This document shows, piece after piece, positions 10,616-23,847 of a stretch of 64,000 bases of DNA. The stretch is from NCBI GenBank assembly GCA_020152595.1, contig JAIGNY010003803.1, forward strand, positions 607,501 to 671,500. Reading direction: 5' to 3'. Source of the stretch: Chiridota heheva. Its lineage: Eukaryota > Echinodermata > Holothuroidea > Apodida > Chiridotidae. Position numbers and translations under genes: made by a program. Each line of letters starts with the position of its first letter. The stretch's first letter is position 1. The notes under the pieces are model-generated. The model had not been told where the DNA came from. It worked only from the letters and a program-made list of their open reading frames with translations, and searched no databases.

Positions 10616-13600
10616 ACTATCTATATAGTAAAGCTGTAATATCTTAATATAAGCATAAGTGTCAGACTGTAGTTTTTTGTGAGGCGGAGCTTAAATGTGA
10701 GCAAAGAAAAACCCACCCTCGAATCCATAACTTAAATGAGATATTAAACGCCAAGTATGTAAAAAAAAACATAAATTAGAGAAGTGATAAATAGATTGTT
10801 ATGATATTTTTCAAAGGTTTCACATTTTTCTTCCTTCTACATTCCTAAAAGGTGTAAATTTTCTCGCCAATCAGAATCTGAATGGAAAGTATTTCTAAAT
10901 ATTGAACAAATTTTAACACCGGATTTTAAAATTTTAACTTACACCTGTATACGTTGAACTTCCCGAAAAGTGGAAGAATTTTCCCGACAAACTGCATAAT
11001 TTCCCGACATGCCCGACAGTAAATCATTTATGGGGGTGCAAATCATTTCTTCGGCTGTGAAAATAGATTCGGTCCTAGCAAGATTTTGGACGTACCAGAC
11101 TGCCAGACGTAGTTGACATTTGACAGAATTTTGGCTGTGATTAAATAAATTACGTGCATTTCACTTCTAGGCTGCCTATCGAATGTAGAACTTAATTGGC
11201 AGTGTCGTCGAGAACCAATGCTGATCCAGGGGTTACGTCTTGAAAACACGGGCACAGTTTGTAGGATCGTGCCCGTGGCGTGGGAATAATGGGCAGGGGA
11301 AATCGTCTACCCTGGCGGGACAATTTAGAACACCCAGATTGCCCTCCCTGGCGGGAAATTTTGAAAGATTTCGAGAGGCTATTTAGAAAATAAGCCTTCT
11401 TCGCCCCTGGTAAAAATTGTCTCGTTAAGAATTCAAAAAATTATTCGAAATTTTACTTTTTTCCCACTCTGGAAAAAGGGGAGCCATACGCCTTCGGATC
11501 GTGGTTTAGGTATGAATTATGCCAGTGTGAGGTTCGACTTGTTATTTAAAGAAAACATACCTTTTCCTGGGTCAGCAGCAAAACTATTTTCTTTTCATTT
11601 TTACAAACCAACATGAAAGGAAGAATGTTACGTAAGAAAATGTTCTGAAAAGATGATCAGGGGCACATATGAGAATGCCCTGGGCCCCAGCATATGCAAG
11701 GCCCTGTTTTTCACCATGCATGGTCACTGTGCGGAAGAGGGACCGTAATGTTAATCAATGGTCTATTTGGACAACTGTAATTATATATTTCAAACCAAGG
11801 ATGTATGTTCATCGTGACACTAGAAGATGGCATGGGTGCACGTGCCCCCAGACCTAAATATTTCAAAAATTCAAAATGGTTTTGGTGTTTATTTGACATG
11901 ATTTTGAAGCAATTTCCTGCCACCTGAACCACGAAAAAACGTAGGGCTTCCGGGGCCCGTCCGCTGGCCCCCACCAAGTGCCCTTAAGCGGGGCCCTGGG
12001 CCCCACGCAGATGTAAGTTCAGTACCACCATAGGCGATACACATATATACATACAATTTCATTTATGCCCCCAATAAATTTGTGATGGCGGCGCCACTAA
12101 TGTTCATACATACCTGGCCAAACACCAATGTCGTGCTTGATTTGTCGAGCTTATGATTTTTTGAATATCAGAGATTTATCGTTGGAAAAAGCTTTCCGCA
12201 ATACAAAGAGAGATAAGTGTCATTCAAACCTCTTTCCCAACCTTATCTCAGCCTGTCAAGGAACGGTATGGCTTTGCCACACCTGAAAGTCGTGAGAAGA
12301 GTGGGATAAAATCATGATTTCAGTTAGGGGGTATTCGTCCTTCACTTCTCTCTATTAAAGATCAATTATCCAATTCGTTCAAATTCGAAAAGAATATTTT
12401 GAGGGGGTCTCCAAAGGTCCCCACCCGCTAGCTGCCATGTCTGGGTTCAAAAATGCTTGTGCCCTGTTCCGGATATCTATAATAGTTTCAAGTGAGACTT
12501 CGTAACCATGCAGAACACCTAGCATTTCGTAAAACGTTAAAATCAGTAGACCTAAGCAGTTAAGTCATGTGGGTAAAATATTTCAACTAAATTCGATTGG
12601 ACGATTACGTGCAGTCGTCTTGCTGTCCAACAACACAATCAGCAACTAGTCCTCAACTCAACATACACTATCTCACGGAATTCCCGAGTATTTATGCAAA
12701 TGAGGAGGAAGAATTGTTATTGGGCCAACAAGACATCCCTATACAAAAACTTTCTTACCCGATGATGTAATTTATGGGAGTGAATTTCGAGGGAAATTTG
12801 AAGACACTTCAAACGTACTGGAAAGGTATAGTACCAAGGAGCTGTTACTTTTGTATGTCAAAACTAACAGCTCCCCGGTAGTACCTGTACAACCACAGCA
12901 AACAAGAATAACTCTCTTTCAATTAATGTCACTGTATAAACCTATACGATCTAAGACTAGGTCAAAAGACCCTAGTGGTGCACGAACTTGATATGCAATG
13001 CAGCATGTGATGTGCATGTTAGCGAAGATTCAAAGCTCGTAAACAGTCATGTAGACAAAACTCTGACAAGTGGATTCTTTACGTACTCCGCCCACTCGGA
13101 TTTATGAATATCCAACAGCTGTTTAAACATCTCGTTTGCCGACGACGATTCTCGTATACCTTACAAAACACATTTTTCAACATTTTTAGTTGAAGGGTTA
13201 AATATTTCCCTCAGTTATCAATTTTGATAAAAGTTGTATTGTTTTTATGGTTTATAGCACATTTTGTTCCATTGATTAAACCTCCAAGTTGTGCTACCTG
13301 TCCATCATTAAAGGGGGAGGGCGGTATCTTTAATCTCAATGGTCAGTCATTGATTTATTTTGTTTGGACAAAATATGTATGAAAATACTGTAATTTTTTG
13401 CTTGAATGCTGGTGTTCAAAAACTACCTGGAGAATGGCACAACAAAGACGCTCATATTCTTATGTATATCAATATATGAATAATTAGAATAGGAAGTTTG
13501 AATGGCAAAACAAGTTTTTCTAAGATTATAAGACTGAAACAATTTTTAGAACTACATATGTATTAGAGAGTTGTTCCAAATTTAAAAAAAAACATCAGTT

Positions 13601-13700
13601 GATACCAAAATTGCTACATGTCACCAATCCTATACAAGTTAATAATGATTAGGGCGCGAACCGTACAATCACTACACCAGTCATTTATACACAATTAAGA
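10613..13700. other. Intergenic region, no gene recognised
   Basis: Short ORFs lack recognisable motifs. There are repeated-looking phrases (ccctggcgggacaattt and ccctggcgggaaatttt at 11311 and 11345; ggggccctgggcccca near 11990) but no definable element or exon. Confidence 0.5.
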
Positions 13701-13702
13701 CA

Positions 13703-13834
13703 GAGTTTTAAACTTGAATAACTCTTAACGGAATCAGAAAATATAACAGATATTGAAGGAATTTTTCCACGATTTTGTTTTTTAAAGCCCTCAGATAAGA
13801 TAAACTTGCTTGACCACGGAACTAATCCTTTAAA
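13703..13834. mobile_element. MITE half-copy (same family as 16743-17322)
   Basis: Matches the right arm of the fold-back element at 17190-17322: aaacttgaataactcttaacgg, then ataagataaacttgcttgaccac, ending gaactaatcctttaa. No matching left arm is visible upstream. Confidence 0.65.
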
Positions 13835-14929
13835 TATGCCCAAATCATGTCATAAGCATCTTATTATGCTGACGCTGGTCAACCTGCTATCTTAATTTGT
13901 AAATTTTCCGAATACGATACAAACGAATACAAATAGTCCTCCAGTCCGCCAATCAGAACACATCGCAAGAGAAAACACTTTTCTCAAAAAATTCACAACC
14001 GTGCAACACCGCGAAGATACTTTTTAACTAATTCTGACGTCATCCATCTGTAGCATGTATTTTACCATTTCCCCCTCATAACTGAACAGCCAAAATTGTA
14101 AAGCAAATCCGCCGTAAATAGTTACTTCAGGTCTGTCTTCAATTCTGACGCATATATTTGTGTGAAATTCTTATTGTTTCAAAGAATTTTCTTTATAAAT
14201 TGTATTGATCAAATCTAATGTGGTTCAACAAAAATCCTTATAGCTAGTCACATGTTAAACTCATGGCAGTATTGTAAACCTTTGTGCGACGACACGACGA
14301 AACTTTCTATAGATAAGTAGCAAGTTTAAGCCACACCTCTTTAAAATACAATATAAAAACGTAATTCCAATTCTATGGAAGCCATCCTTAATTTGGAAAG
14401 CAATTGAATGTTTTTATTCAGTGTTAGAATAATTCAAGTTAGTATAAAGCAGTCTGGCGTCTGGAATTTCAGGAAAAACTATACCACTGAAAATCAATAT
14501 CATCAAAACATTAGGATCGCTAGGACAGAACAGGCCCGGTCTTCAAGAAATTACACAAAGATCAAGAAAATGGTAAGAAATTAGCATTTAGTTCATTTGA
14601 AAAGGATTTTTTAGCACGATTCCTTTTCTTAATTTTGCTGAATCTTTTATTGGCCTATATATATATTTACAATATATATTGTTTACGTAATTTGTTGAGT
14701 TCGCTTTTTGATCGGTTTTACTGACACGTTTGAGGACGTTCCACCATGTCCCAGCTTGTTTATCCATTTTCTTGCATTGTATAATATTTTTGTACCTCTT
14801 TTAAAAGAACACGGATTTCATCATTATCATCATCATCGACCGAGGTCGAGATCTAACAGTCTAAGACATTTGGTGCGCCACCCTGGTTTATCAGCCATAC
14901 TGTCACAGCGCCAGTCAGTTCTTCATTCA

Positions 14930-15600
14930 TATAGGCCACACTTGAAATGACAACCATATCATTTAGGCTGCATAGGACATGTAGGAAAAGCCTTAAATTT
15001 TGTTGAATTCTGATTCTTATTTAAAAACTCATGTATCCCTGGTCAAAAAACTCTTTTAAATGGCAAGATAAATTCGTTAGCAATTTATTTTCTGCGAAAT
15101 TCTAAAATTTTCTTTCTTAGGTGCAAAATCGGGGAAAATTTGAAGCTATTTAGAGAGCCATTGTTAGACTTAAACCAGCCGTTTGATTGCAGCATCTGTG
15201 AAATTCATGTACATAACTAGTTAACTGGTTGGTAAATGACTAAATTGCAATCAATATATTTTTGGAATGGTATTTTCATCGCAAATTTCACATTTGTTCA
15301 TGATCAAATGTAAATATTTTGATTTAACTTGATTTTGGTAATAAAAAAAAGACTGGAACTTAAAAATTTGAAGGCCCCCTCCCCTCAAAAAAAAAAAAAA
15401 AAAAAAAAATCTTAAATTTTCTCTCATTTTGCACCCAATGAGGCAATTTTTTTTTTTTTGCAGGTAGTGGATGGCCAACGAATGTATCTTCTCATGTGAG
15501 AATTTTTAAATAAGAATCATAATTCAACAAAACTTGAGGTTTTGTAGCCGAATACTTAACGGCCCTGTGGCTGCGGCCATTTCAAGTGTGACCTATAGTC
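14930..15600. mobile_element. MITE-like element with inverted arms of about 105 bp
   Basis: The left arm (14930-15035) contains tataggccacacttgaaatg and attttgttgaattctgattc. The right arm (15492-15600) contains their reverse complements (catttcaagtgtgacctata; gaatcataattcaacaaaac). The arms enclose about 460 bp, including A and T homopolymers near 15386 and 15450. No coding capacity and no clear target duplication. Confidence 0.65.
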
Positions 15601-16640
15601 TAGTCCTAGATCATGATCGGAAATTTCCAGTAGCAGCAGCCATTCTTTTCTCAAAATAAACATTTTTTCAACCACTTTTACTTAAAAAACACAGTAAAGT
15701 ATTTCCAATAATTCCGTGTTTCAAACCTCTCCCTACCTCATTACACCCACACGCATTATATTGCGCCGATTCATTATGTGACACTTTCTCCATGTTTACT
15801 GTTGATGTGGACCTATACCGTATAACTCCTGCGGAGCTGTAAGCACAAATACATAAATACAATTTAAAGAAAAATATATATATTAAAGTGTTAAAAAAAA
15901 CTCAACAATCGCCAAACAATCGCCAAACAATCACCAAGCAATCACCAGAGTAATAAGAAAAAATCAATTTATTTCATCCACAACAAAAAAGATGGAAATT
16001 TGTCGCCAGGTAGCAAAACGTACAAAGACTGAAAGATATCTAAAAATATATATATGAATATAAAAGTTATAAACATAAAAGCTACATAAGAATTATACAA
16101 AAAACAGTAAATAGGAAAAAGAAAAATTTCGGTAATTATTATTAAATGGTAAAAAACAATCACGTCCAAGACTGCAAGAGATGCAAACATATATACTTAC
16201 AGACTTTACAGAATCAGGCTGCCCCCTGGTAGCTGTGGTGTAAACACGTTAAAAAATGAAATAAAAAATCTCCGAATATCATCTGTATATCTGTCAACTT
16301 TACGAATATTGAATCCCCAAATATGAATATATTATGCAAACACCTTTTACAAATAACAATAATAAATTTTGCCGTAGTTTTGTTGCCTTTCCTCTAGAGG
16401 TAATATGCTACAAATTCTGCAGGAAATCGAAATGGCAAAAACATAGATGAAAGATCTGAAGATTACAAACTTGAATGTAAACTGGTAAAAAGGAAAATGG
16501 CATGGAGAAACCCAAAAAGAATTATGATTTGGTGAATGTGGTGCCATCGGGGTCCAGCTGTCCAGAGAAGGTGAAGAAATATTGTTGAATCTGTCAGGGA
16601 GTATTTGCATGCAAATATTCGTGACATATTTTGAAATAAT
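15601..16640. other. Intergenic AT-rich sequence
   Basis: No exon or RNA gene seen. A short 12-bp tandem (caatcgccaaac variants) lies at 15904-15947. Confidence 0.5.
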
Positions 16641-16649
16641 ATCCGAAGG

Positions 16650-17715
16650 TGTCGGAAGGAACTCGTGGGGTAAGGGGCAGAAAATCTGACAGTAATTGAG
16701 GGATACTTTTCATTTTCAAAAGGGGTGCGTTTGTCAGTTTTCTTAAAGGATTAGTTCAATGGTCAAGCATGTTCATTTTATATGAAAGAGGACTTTAAAA
16801 GAAACAAAATGGTGAAGAAATTATTTAAAATCTTATTCTATTACTGTATTAAGGAGATATTTAAGTTTAAAGTTTGGTATCATTTGTCTTGAAACTACCC
16901 AAATCAGACTAGTTGTGATGTCATAGCCTCAGATTCCTCAAAGTCTTTATGTATTTTAAAGAAAGTTTTTTTAATTTTTTCACTATCTAAATATTTTCCC
17001 TCAAACTTTCTTCAGGTGATATATTATAAATACTCTTCCTAAATTCAGTTTTATTACTTTTTTGACATTTCCCATGGTTTTTAAGCCACAGAATTGCAGG
17101 ACATAATAAGAAAGAATACATAAAGACTTTGAGTAGAATCTGAGGTTATGACATCACAACTAGTCTGATTTCAGCCGTTTCTGCGCAAATGATACCAAAC
17201 TTTAAACTTAAATATCTCCTTAACGGAATAAGATATTTGAATGCTTTCTGCCCTATTTTGTTTCTTTTGAAGTCCTCTTTCACATAAGATAAACATGCTT
17301 GACCACTGAACTAATCCTTTAAAAGTGTGTGGGGAGAGGGGGCGTGCCTATGGCTCCCAGTCCCTACACAAATGGTTTGAACATATATAGGCGGAATTTG
17401 GGGGGAGCATGGGGCAACTTTTCCTTACCCCTTCACTTTTTTTTCCAAAAATAAACGGTACTCTTGTATGGTGATTTTTATGTTTTTGTATCTTAGCGTG
17501 ATTTCTTTATTTTCCCCCTCCCTACCCCTCTCCACTTTTGACTTTCCCCACTTTCGGTAGGCAAATCCCATGGGCTTGAGATTGGGAAGTCACGGCCAAT
17601 GTTGGCAATTGGCCATCGGGCAAATAGGTAAAAGGTCTACTTTGAAAATGATTGCTTTGAATGGTATTAGGTCATTCGCCCTCCCACCACGACCATCGGT
17701 ATCGGGCCCCTGGTA
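16650..17715 (+). mobile_element. hAT-like element copy (ggtgtcggaagg family), interrupted by a MITE
   Basis: The outer parts (16650-16742 and 17323-17715) match the element at 26075-26773 in order: ggtgtcggaagga, gggcagaaaatc, gacagtaattg, gggggcgtgcc, ggcaaatccc, gggcttgagattggg, aatgttggcaattg, ccaccacgaccatcgg. The interior is displaced by the fold-back element at 16743-17322. Confidence 0.75.
16743..17322. mobile_element. Fold-back MITE with TTAA target duplication
   Basis: TTAA at 16743-16746 and 17319-17322 brackets AGGATTAGTTCA-type terminal inverted repeats. The arms are about 215 bp (16747-16960 and 17115-17318) and stay nearly complementary throughout (landmarks ggtcaagcatg, gaggactt, gtttggtatcatttg, tcagactagttgtgatgtca). 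The spacer is about 155 bp. A TTAA target is typical of piggyBac-type mobilisation (family knowledge), but the mobilising enzyme is inferred. Relatives lie at 13703-13834, 30303-30345 and 52003-52104. Confidence 0.85.
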
Positions 17716-18385
17716 AATGACATGTTTTAATTGTCTCAAATAAATATTAAATGAATGTTACCTCTGTGACTCTTGTTAGAGCTTCAGACATCGGCAATTG
17801 AAGCTTAAAACACGGTACAAACATCCAAACACGTATGACTGACACTTAACCTTGGTATACTATGTAACAGGGAACAATAGGACCAACCAGACACAAAACA
17901 ATTGTCTTGTACCTGGATAGGCTGAAACTAGTACATTTAAGTTTCTACCTCGAAGACATTAATTAAATATGCATTTCACATGGTAGAAGAACAGAATTAG
18001 TGAAAGAAATGTTTACATTCAGACATTGCATGCTGTTATATTTAAGTTTTTAAGGTTTCAATTGTCGCGTTAACGTAAGGATATTATCTACAATATCATT
18101 CAAAGTTTCTGATTGGTCTAAATAATATGTATAAAAATGACAAGAGCAACCAAAAAATTAGTTAAAGTCACTTTAAAAAAGTCACTTTACACCGTTAGTA
18201 TGCTCATTTTATTGCAAATGTGTGATGGATGAAGAAGGCAGACCTTTTTTCATTGTCTGATTGTGTTTGATCGTCTGTCAAATTCTCACCCAGTGGTACA
18301 ATGGGGTGGGTTAGACCCCACGAGTTAAGATCAAATTGTTAATTTAAGGGGCTTCAAGAAATGGTGTACTCACTATACTGTGGAC

Positions 18386-18840
18386 CAGTGGCGTAGCCAG
18401 GATTTCCATATTGCTGGGGCAAGTAACAGAAATAAACAGACAGGATACAAAATATGGCCCCTGCCGACAAAAGGTCTTCAGTTTGAAGCGATTAAAACCG
18501 AATATTGAGGGTTATTGGTGGAGCGCTCGCCAATTTTTTTTTTTGGTATATCAAAGTATCCACTTTTTTAGATTGCTCCCGGACTGTATGTTAGCTAGTA
18601 TGTATGTGCTTATGGTTTTAAAACGTTGAAATACATTAATAGGCGTAGTGGGCGGGGGTTAATATGATTTTGCTGAAAAGAGCTTGTAAACACAGTATCT
18701 CAAGAATGATATTGCATTCATGTCATATGTGGTACACAGATAGCCCATGGACTGTAGATGTGCCCTATTGTTTTTAGTGGTAATGTCATGCATATCAATG
18801 AGTAGGTGGGACTTAATGCAAAACTAGAAAATCAACCAAC
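18386..18840. mobile_element. hAT-like element, left end CAGTGGCGTAGCCAGG
   Basis: The left terminus cagtggcgtagccaggattt matches the consensus end of the elements at 8575 and 45573. A convincing inverted right end is not seen, so the right limit is arbitrary. It includes an inverted part of the 8330-8560 repeat (ggtgggacttaatgc, atcaatgagtagg). Confidence 0.4.
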
Positions 18841-19630
18841 AACAAAAGAATGCATCGAAACATTTTCGTTTTCTGGTTAGGCCTATCTTATCTTTTCATT
18901 CTTACTTAATTTCTAAATCCTTATTTTTCAACTTGTTTTTCCTTTCTTTCCTACATGCCATCTCCTTCTCTCAACCTTCTCTATCCTATCTATTGATTTT
19001 AAAATTCTCAAAATAATTAGCATAAGGGATAATTTTCCCGCCAGGCATATATTTCCCGCCAGGCGAAATAAGCCATCTTTATATTGAATACATGTGATCA
19101 TCACGATCTGTTTCGAACTTAATTGAAAAAGAGAATGTGTTTGCAGACTACTTAGGCTATTACCCTTATAACTGAATTACTTTGGAAAGAAAAAGATGCA
19201 CAATAAAATCACTGAACTGCGACAAATCCAATTGTATCGATCGAACTTGAACTAACTGTTTGCATAAGGTTTAAGTCAAGGCGCTGCTATTCTAGAAGGA
19301 CAATTTTTCCTGTTTGATCCTGATTTCGCTTAAGTGACTAAACTTAATTTATTTTGAAATTGCGCATAAGGAAGATAATTATTATAAAATAGATTTGAAG
19401 AGGATGTTATATTTGAAGATTAATGTTGAGGCGGAATGTTCATATGCGTCGAGGCAAATAATTTAGCCAGAGTAGAAAAATTCGACTTTAGGAGGGTGAT
19501 TCGCGAGTGCAACATCCTTTGAACCGTGCATTAAATACACATATAAACACGATGCCGAAATATTGACCTTTTTATGATATTTCCGTGTTAGATTGTTAAA
19601 AATGCATTAAAAATATATATAAAAAAACAA
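18841..19630. other. Intergenic AT-rich sequence
   Basis: No exon, RNA gene or clear element seen. The short motif tttcccgccaggc is duplicated at 19034-19062. Confidence 0.5.
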
Positions 19631-19633
19631 TGA

Positions 19634-19912
19634 AATATTCCAATATATTGATAGATTCCAATATATTTATAGATTCCAATATATTGATAGATTCCAATAT
19701 ATTTATAGATTCCAATATATTTATAGATTCCAATGTATTTATAGATTTTAATATATTTATAGATTCCAATATATTTATAGATTCCAATGTATTTATAGAT
19801 TTTAATATATTTATAGATTCCAATATATTTATAGATTCCAATATATTTATAGATTTCAATATATTTATAGATTCCAATATATTTATAGACTCCAATATAT
19901 TTATAGATTCCA
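19634..19912. repeat. 18-bp minisatellite (attccaatatatttatag), about 15.5 copies
   Basis: Unit attccaatatatttatag with variants ttgatag, caatgtatt and ttttaat. The unit length is a multiple of three, so both strands give long artefactual ORFs. Confidence 0.95.
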
Positions 19913-20279
19913 CTTGATTTCTATTCTATTCTTTCCAACTATTCACTCCGTTTCATTTTACCTTGCACTTTACCACCTAAATTTTGTTTTATATCTTCAT
20001 TTTCCGGGATTCTCTCTATCGTTACCTGTACAGCGGTTCTTCTATAGTACTTCCGCGATTTTGTTTTTTCAGTTGCCTCGGGTCTCTCGGCCCTTGGTTT
20101 TTTTTTTTTTTTTTTTCCATCATGACGAAACGCTTCTGCCTTGACCTTGACCCTCCCCTCCCTGTGACCCACCTGCTACCCCCATTGACCATCATTCAGC
20201 CCCAATCCCCAAAATTTAGATTATACAGTCCATCAATAAACCAGATAGTTTTAATAAAGTTTCCCCTTTTCTAATTAAC

Positions 20280-20690
20280 AAAGGGCTCCAAAGCCTTGTC
20301 GGTACCCTCCCTAAGGTCTCCACCCTTAGATCCGGTAATCTCCTGGTGCACTGGACCAGGGACACTCAAGCCACAACTCTACTCACCACCAAAACCCTAG
20401 CCAATACTGGTATTGACGTTACAGTTCCCCCTCCCCACTGTTCCCTAAAGTCCAGGAAAGGTGTGGTCGGAACCACGTTACTGAAGCCCGTCGTCTCGTT
20501 CTCAAGAGAAACGGTGCCGAAACACCTACCAATACCATATTCCTGACGTTTACCAGACCAAATCTCCTCTCCCACATCACTGCTGGCTACCTGAGATTTA
20601 CAGTCACCCCTTATATTCGTAACCCCCTCCGTTGTCATAGGTGCCAGAGGTATGACCATAATAAAAACTCCTGCCGCAGCCATCGCACTG
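20280..20690 (+). pseudogene. LINE ORF1 (gag-like) remnant with one CCHC zinc knuckle
   Basis: The frame reading LVHWTRDTQATTLLT continues after disruptions to a C-x2-C-x4-H-x4-C knuckle (CHRCQRYDHNKNSC) at 20633-20674. Gag-like ORF1 proteins of I and Jockey-type LINEs carry such knuckles for RNA binding. It lies directly upstream of the endonuclease and is interrupted by stops (for example near 20546). Confidence 0.6.
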
Positions 20691-20699
20691 AGCGGAAGG

Positions 20700-21260
20700 G
20701 GGGGAGGGGCGAATTCCATTTTCGTTAGACACGATATCCCACACAACCCTGTTCATGTGCACACCGACCTTCAGGCCATCTGTATGTCTATCTCCCTTCA
20801 CAAAACCTTCACTCTTTGCAATATATATCTCCCCCCAACGCCAACATTCAGCCAACCAGCCTTAACAACCTCGTCTCTCAGCTTCCTCCCCTTCATAATA
20901 ACTTCAACGCCCACAACCCTGTGTGGGGCTCTAATACCCCCCTTCCCCCCAGAGGCAAGCTCATCGAAAACACTCTTCGACAACACAGCCTCTTCTTGCT
21001 CAGCACTTAACTCCCCACCTACTTTCACCCTGCCACAGGCTCTCTTACCTGTATTGATCTGTCAATCTGTTGCCCCAACCTCCTCCTTGATTTTAATTGG
21101 AAGGTTAGTGCTAATCTCTGTGGTAGTTACCATTACCCTCTTCTTATATACTCCAACCTTTAAATTCCCACTGACCACACCCCCAACTGGAACCTCGAGA
21201 AGGCTGACTGGCCCCTTTGCGAAACCCTCTGTGACTCACACCTCTCCCCATCGAGGGTGA
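20700..21260 (+). pseudogene. LINE APE-type endonuclease remnant
   Basis: In alternating frames the conserved blocks are visible: LCNIYLPP, NFNAHNPVWGS, GKLIENTL, PTYFHPATGSLTCIDLSI and CGSYHYPLLI. The final block normally reads S-D-H with a catalytic-site aspartate and histidine. Here the aspartate is tyrosine (S-Y-H), so the domain would be inactive even without the frameshifts. Confidence 0.75.
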
Positions 21261-21799
21261 GGATCCCATGTCAAACTTCAGTAATATCCTTATCAATATC
21301 GCCACCTGCTCTATTCCCAAAACCTCCAAACTCCCTAATAACCCCCAATTCTTGGTTCTCTGATGACTGCAAAACCGCCATCAAGAACAGGAAAGGGGTC
21401 CTCAGGAACTTCAAATCTAACCCGACCACCCACAACCTAAACTTCTTTCACATCAGCCGTGCCATGGCCAGGCGCACTATCAAGGACAGCAAAACCAACA
21501 CTTGGAATAACTTCATCTCTTCTCTCACCACCAACACTCCTACTAAGAAGATTTGGAGAATGGTTAACAGCTTCCACGGCAGGGTGGGCAAGTCTTCCAT
21601 CTATCATGGAATGGTAACCTTCTTACCTCGAAAAAGAACATCGTTAATCACCTCGCCGCCTCTTTCATTAACATCTCGTCCTCGGCCAACTAACCCTATG
21701 CTTTCAAAAGCAAAAAAGCTCGCGATAAAGCCTGGAGTATCACCTTTCCGTTCGACAACTCTGAGAGCTACAACACCCCTCTCACCCTTTCTGAATTAA

Positions 21800-22900
21800 A
21801 CCAAGCCATCCACGACGATGGCTGCACCTTCAAGGGCCCAAAAAACATCCCCTACCAGTTCCTAAAACACCTCTCCAACAAGGCCACCACTATCCTACTC
21901 ACCATCCTCAAGCACTTTTGGTCCTCACACCCCTTTCCCTTTATCTGGAGGACAGCTATTGTCACCCCGTCCCTAAACCAGGGAAGGACAGTACCGACCC
22001 CTCTAGCTACCGCTCCATTGCCCTCACCTGCTGTCTCTGTAAAAGAATGGAAAGGATCATTAACCAAAGACTAAACTGATTCATTGAGACTCAACATAAT
22101 CCTCTCTCCTCACCAAAGCGGCTTCCGGAAATGTCGCAATACCCTAGACCAGTTAATTACGCTTGATACCGCTTCCCGGGAATCCTTTACAAAAAAGAAC
22201 ACCTCATTGCTATCTTTTCCGACCTCGAGAAAGCTTTCGACACTTTTTGGAAATACTGCATTATCCGCAAACTTTATACCATCGGCCTCAGAGACCACCT
22301 CACCTCCCTATCTTTATTCAATACTTCCTCTCACCCAGGCAGTTCCAAGTTCGTATTAACCACACCCTCTCCAACCCCAACCCCCAAGAAGACGGCGTCC
22401 CCCAAGGCAGAATCCTCTCCTCCACTCCGGACAATATTGGCCCCAACATCAAACGTACTTTCTACGTGGACGATTTCACCATCTTCTACTCCTCCCCTAG
22501 CTTTCCTCTTGTCAAAAATAGACTCCAACTCAGCCTCAAGTCTGGTGCAACAATAACGGTTTTAAATTCTCCAGAGACAAGACAGTCTGCATGCACTTCT
22601 GTCGTTTCAACAACCTCCACCCCAACCCGAACCTCGTGCTCAATGGCAATCACACTTCTAAAGTTGAACACACGAAGTTCCTGGGTTTAACTCTAGACCC
22701 CAAGTTCTCCTACAAGCAACACATCACCAACCTGAAACAGAAATGCAACAGCTCCCTCAAATTTCTCCCATGCTCTCCTCAAAATCTTCAGGCTCACCAT
22801 TCGTGCCAAGCTCGACTACGGCAATATTGTCTACTGTGTCGTTCATAAGCCATACCTCAACCACATCAACACCATCCAAAATGAAGCCCTCAGGCTTTGT
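21800..22900 (+). pseudogene. LINE reverse transcriptase remnant
   Basis: Motifs in order across shifted frames: GPKNIPYQFLKHLSN, IWRTAIVTP, PHQSGFRKCRNTLDQL, FSDLEKAFDTFWK (motif A, first catalytic Asp), EDGVPQG (motif B), FYVDDFTIFY (motif C, YVDD) and HTKFLGLTLDPKFSYKQHI (thumb). The gene is broken by at least three frame changes. Confidence 0.85.
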
Positions 22901-22912
22901 CTGGGTGCCTAT

Positions 22913-23780
22913 ATGACCTCCTCAATCACCAGTCTTTATGTTGAAGCCAACGAACCCCTCTTTTTATTTAGATGTAGAAAGTTTAGCCTCTCCTATGCTT
23001 TTAAAGTCCTCACCTACACCCAGAATCCGGTTACAACCTCATTAGGTACCCCACTTTTTCCACCCTCTTTGATAGGACTACAACTGTATCCCCTCCCTTT
23101 AGCTTACGTATTAGATCAGACCTCCTCCATCTCGGCATCAGCCCGCCACTCTTGGCACCTTTTCCTGACCAACTTTTCCTCCTTGGGCCACCCCCTCCCC
23201 ATTCTATCCACCATGGCATATCCACTCATCACAAACCCCAAACCCACCTTAACCTCTTCATCAATCTCCACAACCAAATCAAAGACCAACTCTCTAACTA
23301 CAGCTCCATCTATACTGATGGCTCCAAGAATGGCAACAAGACGGCTGCTGCTGCTGTCATCCAAGACATCACCCTCAATAGCAGACTTCCCAACTACTCG
23401 TCCATCTTTTCAGCCGAAGCAAAAGCCATCCTCCTCGCCCTCAACGTTATTGAGTACTCTACGCTCAGCAACTTTGCCATTTTCTCCGACTCCAAGGCTG
23501 TTCTTACTTCTTTACTCAATCTTAAATGGGATAACCTCACCCACCTTTCGCCCACCCTCTGCAGGAAAAGTATTCTTTTCTTCTGGATACCCAGTCATGT
23601 TGGCATTCATGGCAAAAATAGGGCTGATGCAGCCGCGAGGCTTGCCCTCAACTTCCCCCTTACCCTATTCCCCAAAACCCTTTCTGACATCACACCGCTT
23701 ATCGCTTCTCTTGTTCGTGACCGCTGGCAAACTTCATGGGACTCCCAAATTGATAACAAACTCCACTCCATCTAGCCCAC
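22913..23780 (+). pseudogene. LINE C-terminus with RNase H domain
   Basis: After the connector (MTSSITSLYVEANEPLF), the frame open at 23152-23775 contains YSSIYTDGSK (first Asp), FSAEAKAILLAL (Glu), FAIFSDSKAVL (second Asp) and FWIPSHVGIHGKNRADAAAR (His block and last Asp). All four acidic RNase H residues are recognisable. The frame closes at 23773. Confidence 0.85.
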
Positions 23781-23847
23781 CATTCCGATTAAACGCACCA
23801 TCAACAACCTCTCTAGTGTCGATAACGTTCATAGGCCACACCCACTT

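Larger units (their letters stand above)
19990..23845 (+). mobile_element. Degenerate I-superfamily-type LINE with zinc-knuckle ORF1, endonuclease, RT and RNase H
   Basis: Domain order on the plus strand is complete though frameshifted: CCHC zinc knuckle (about 20633), endonuclease (20700-21250), RT (21800-22850) and RNase H (23290-23650). Among APE-type LINEs a C-terminal RNase H is typical of I, Nimb, Loa, Ingi and R1-like lineages (family knowledge), and the wording suggests that superfamily. The base composition is markedly C-rich compared with the surrounding AT-rich DNA. The 5' end is uncertain. The 3' side merges into a 15-bp minisatellite. Confidence 0.85.

Noticed and set aside
19596-19917. 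ORFs with NIFIDS/INILES repeats, and the array as a possible CRISPR
   Set aside because: A continuous 18-bp minisatellite with no unique spacers, in a eukaryotic genome. The ORF exists because the unit is divisible by three.
20366-21329. Antisense ORFs opposite the I-type LINE
   Set aside because: They are shadows of the GC-rich LINE; the domain motifs are on the plus strand.
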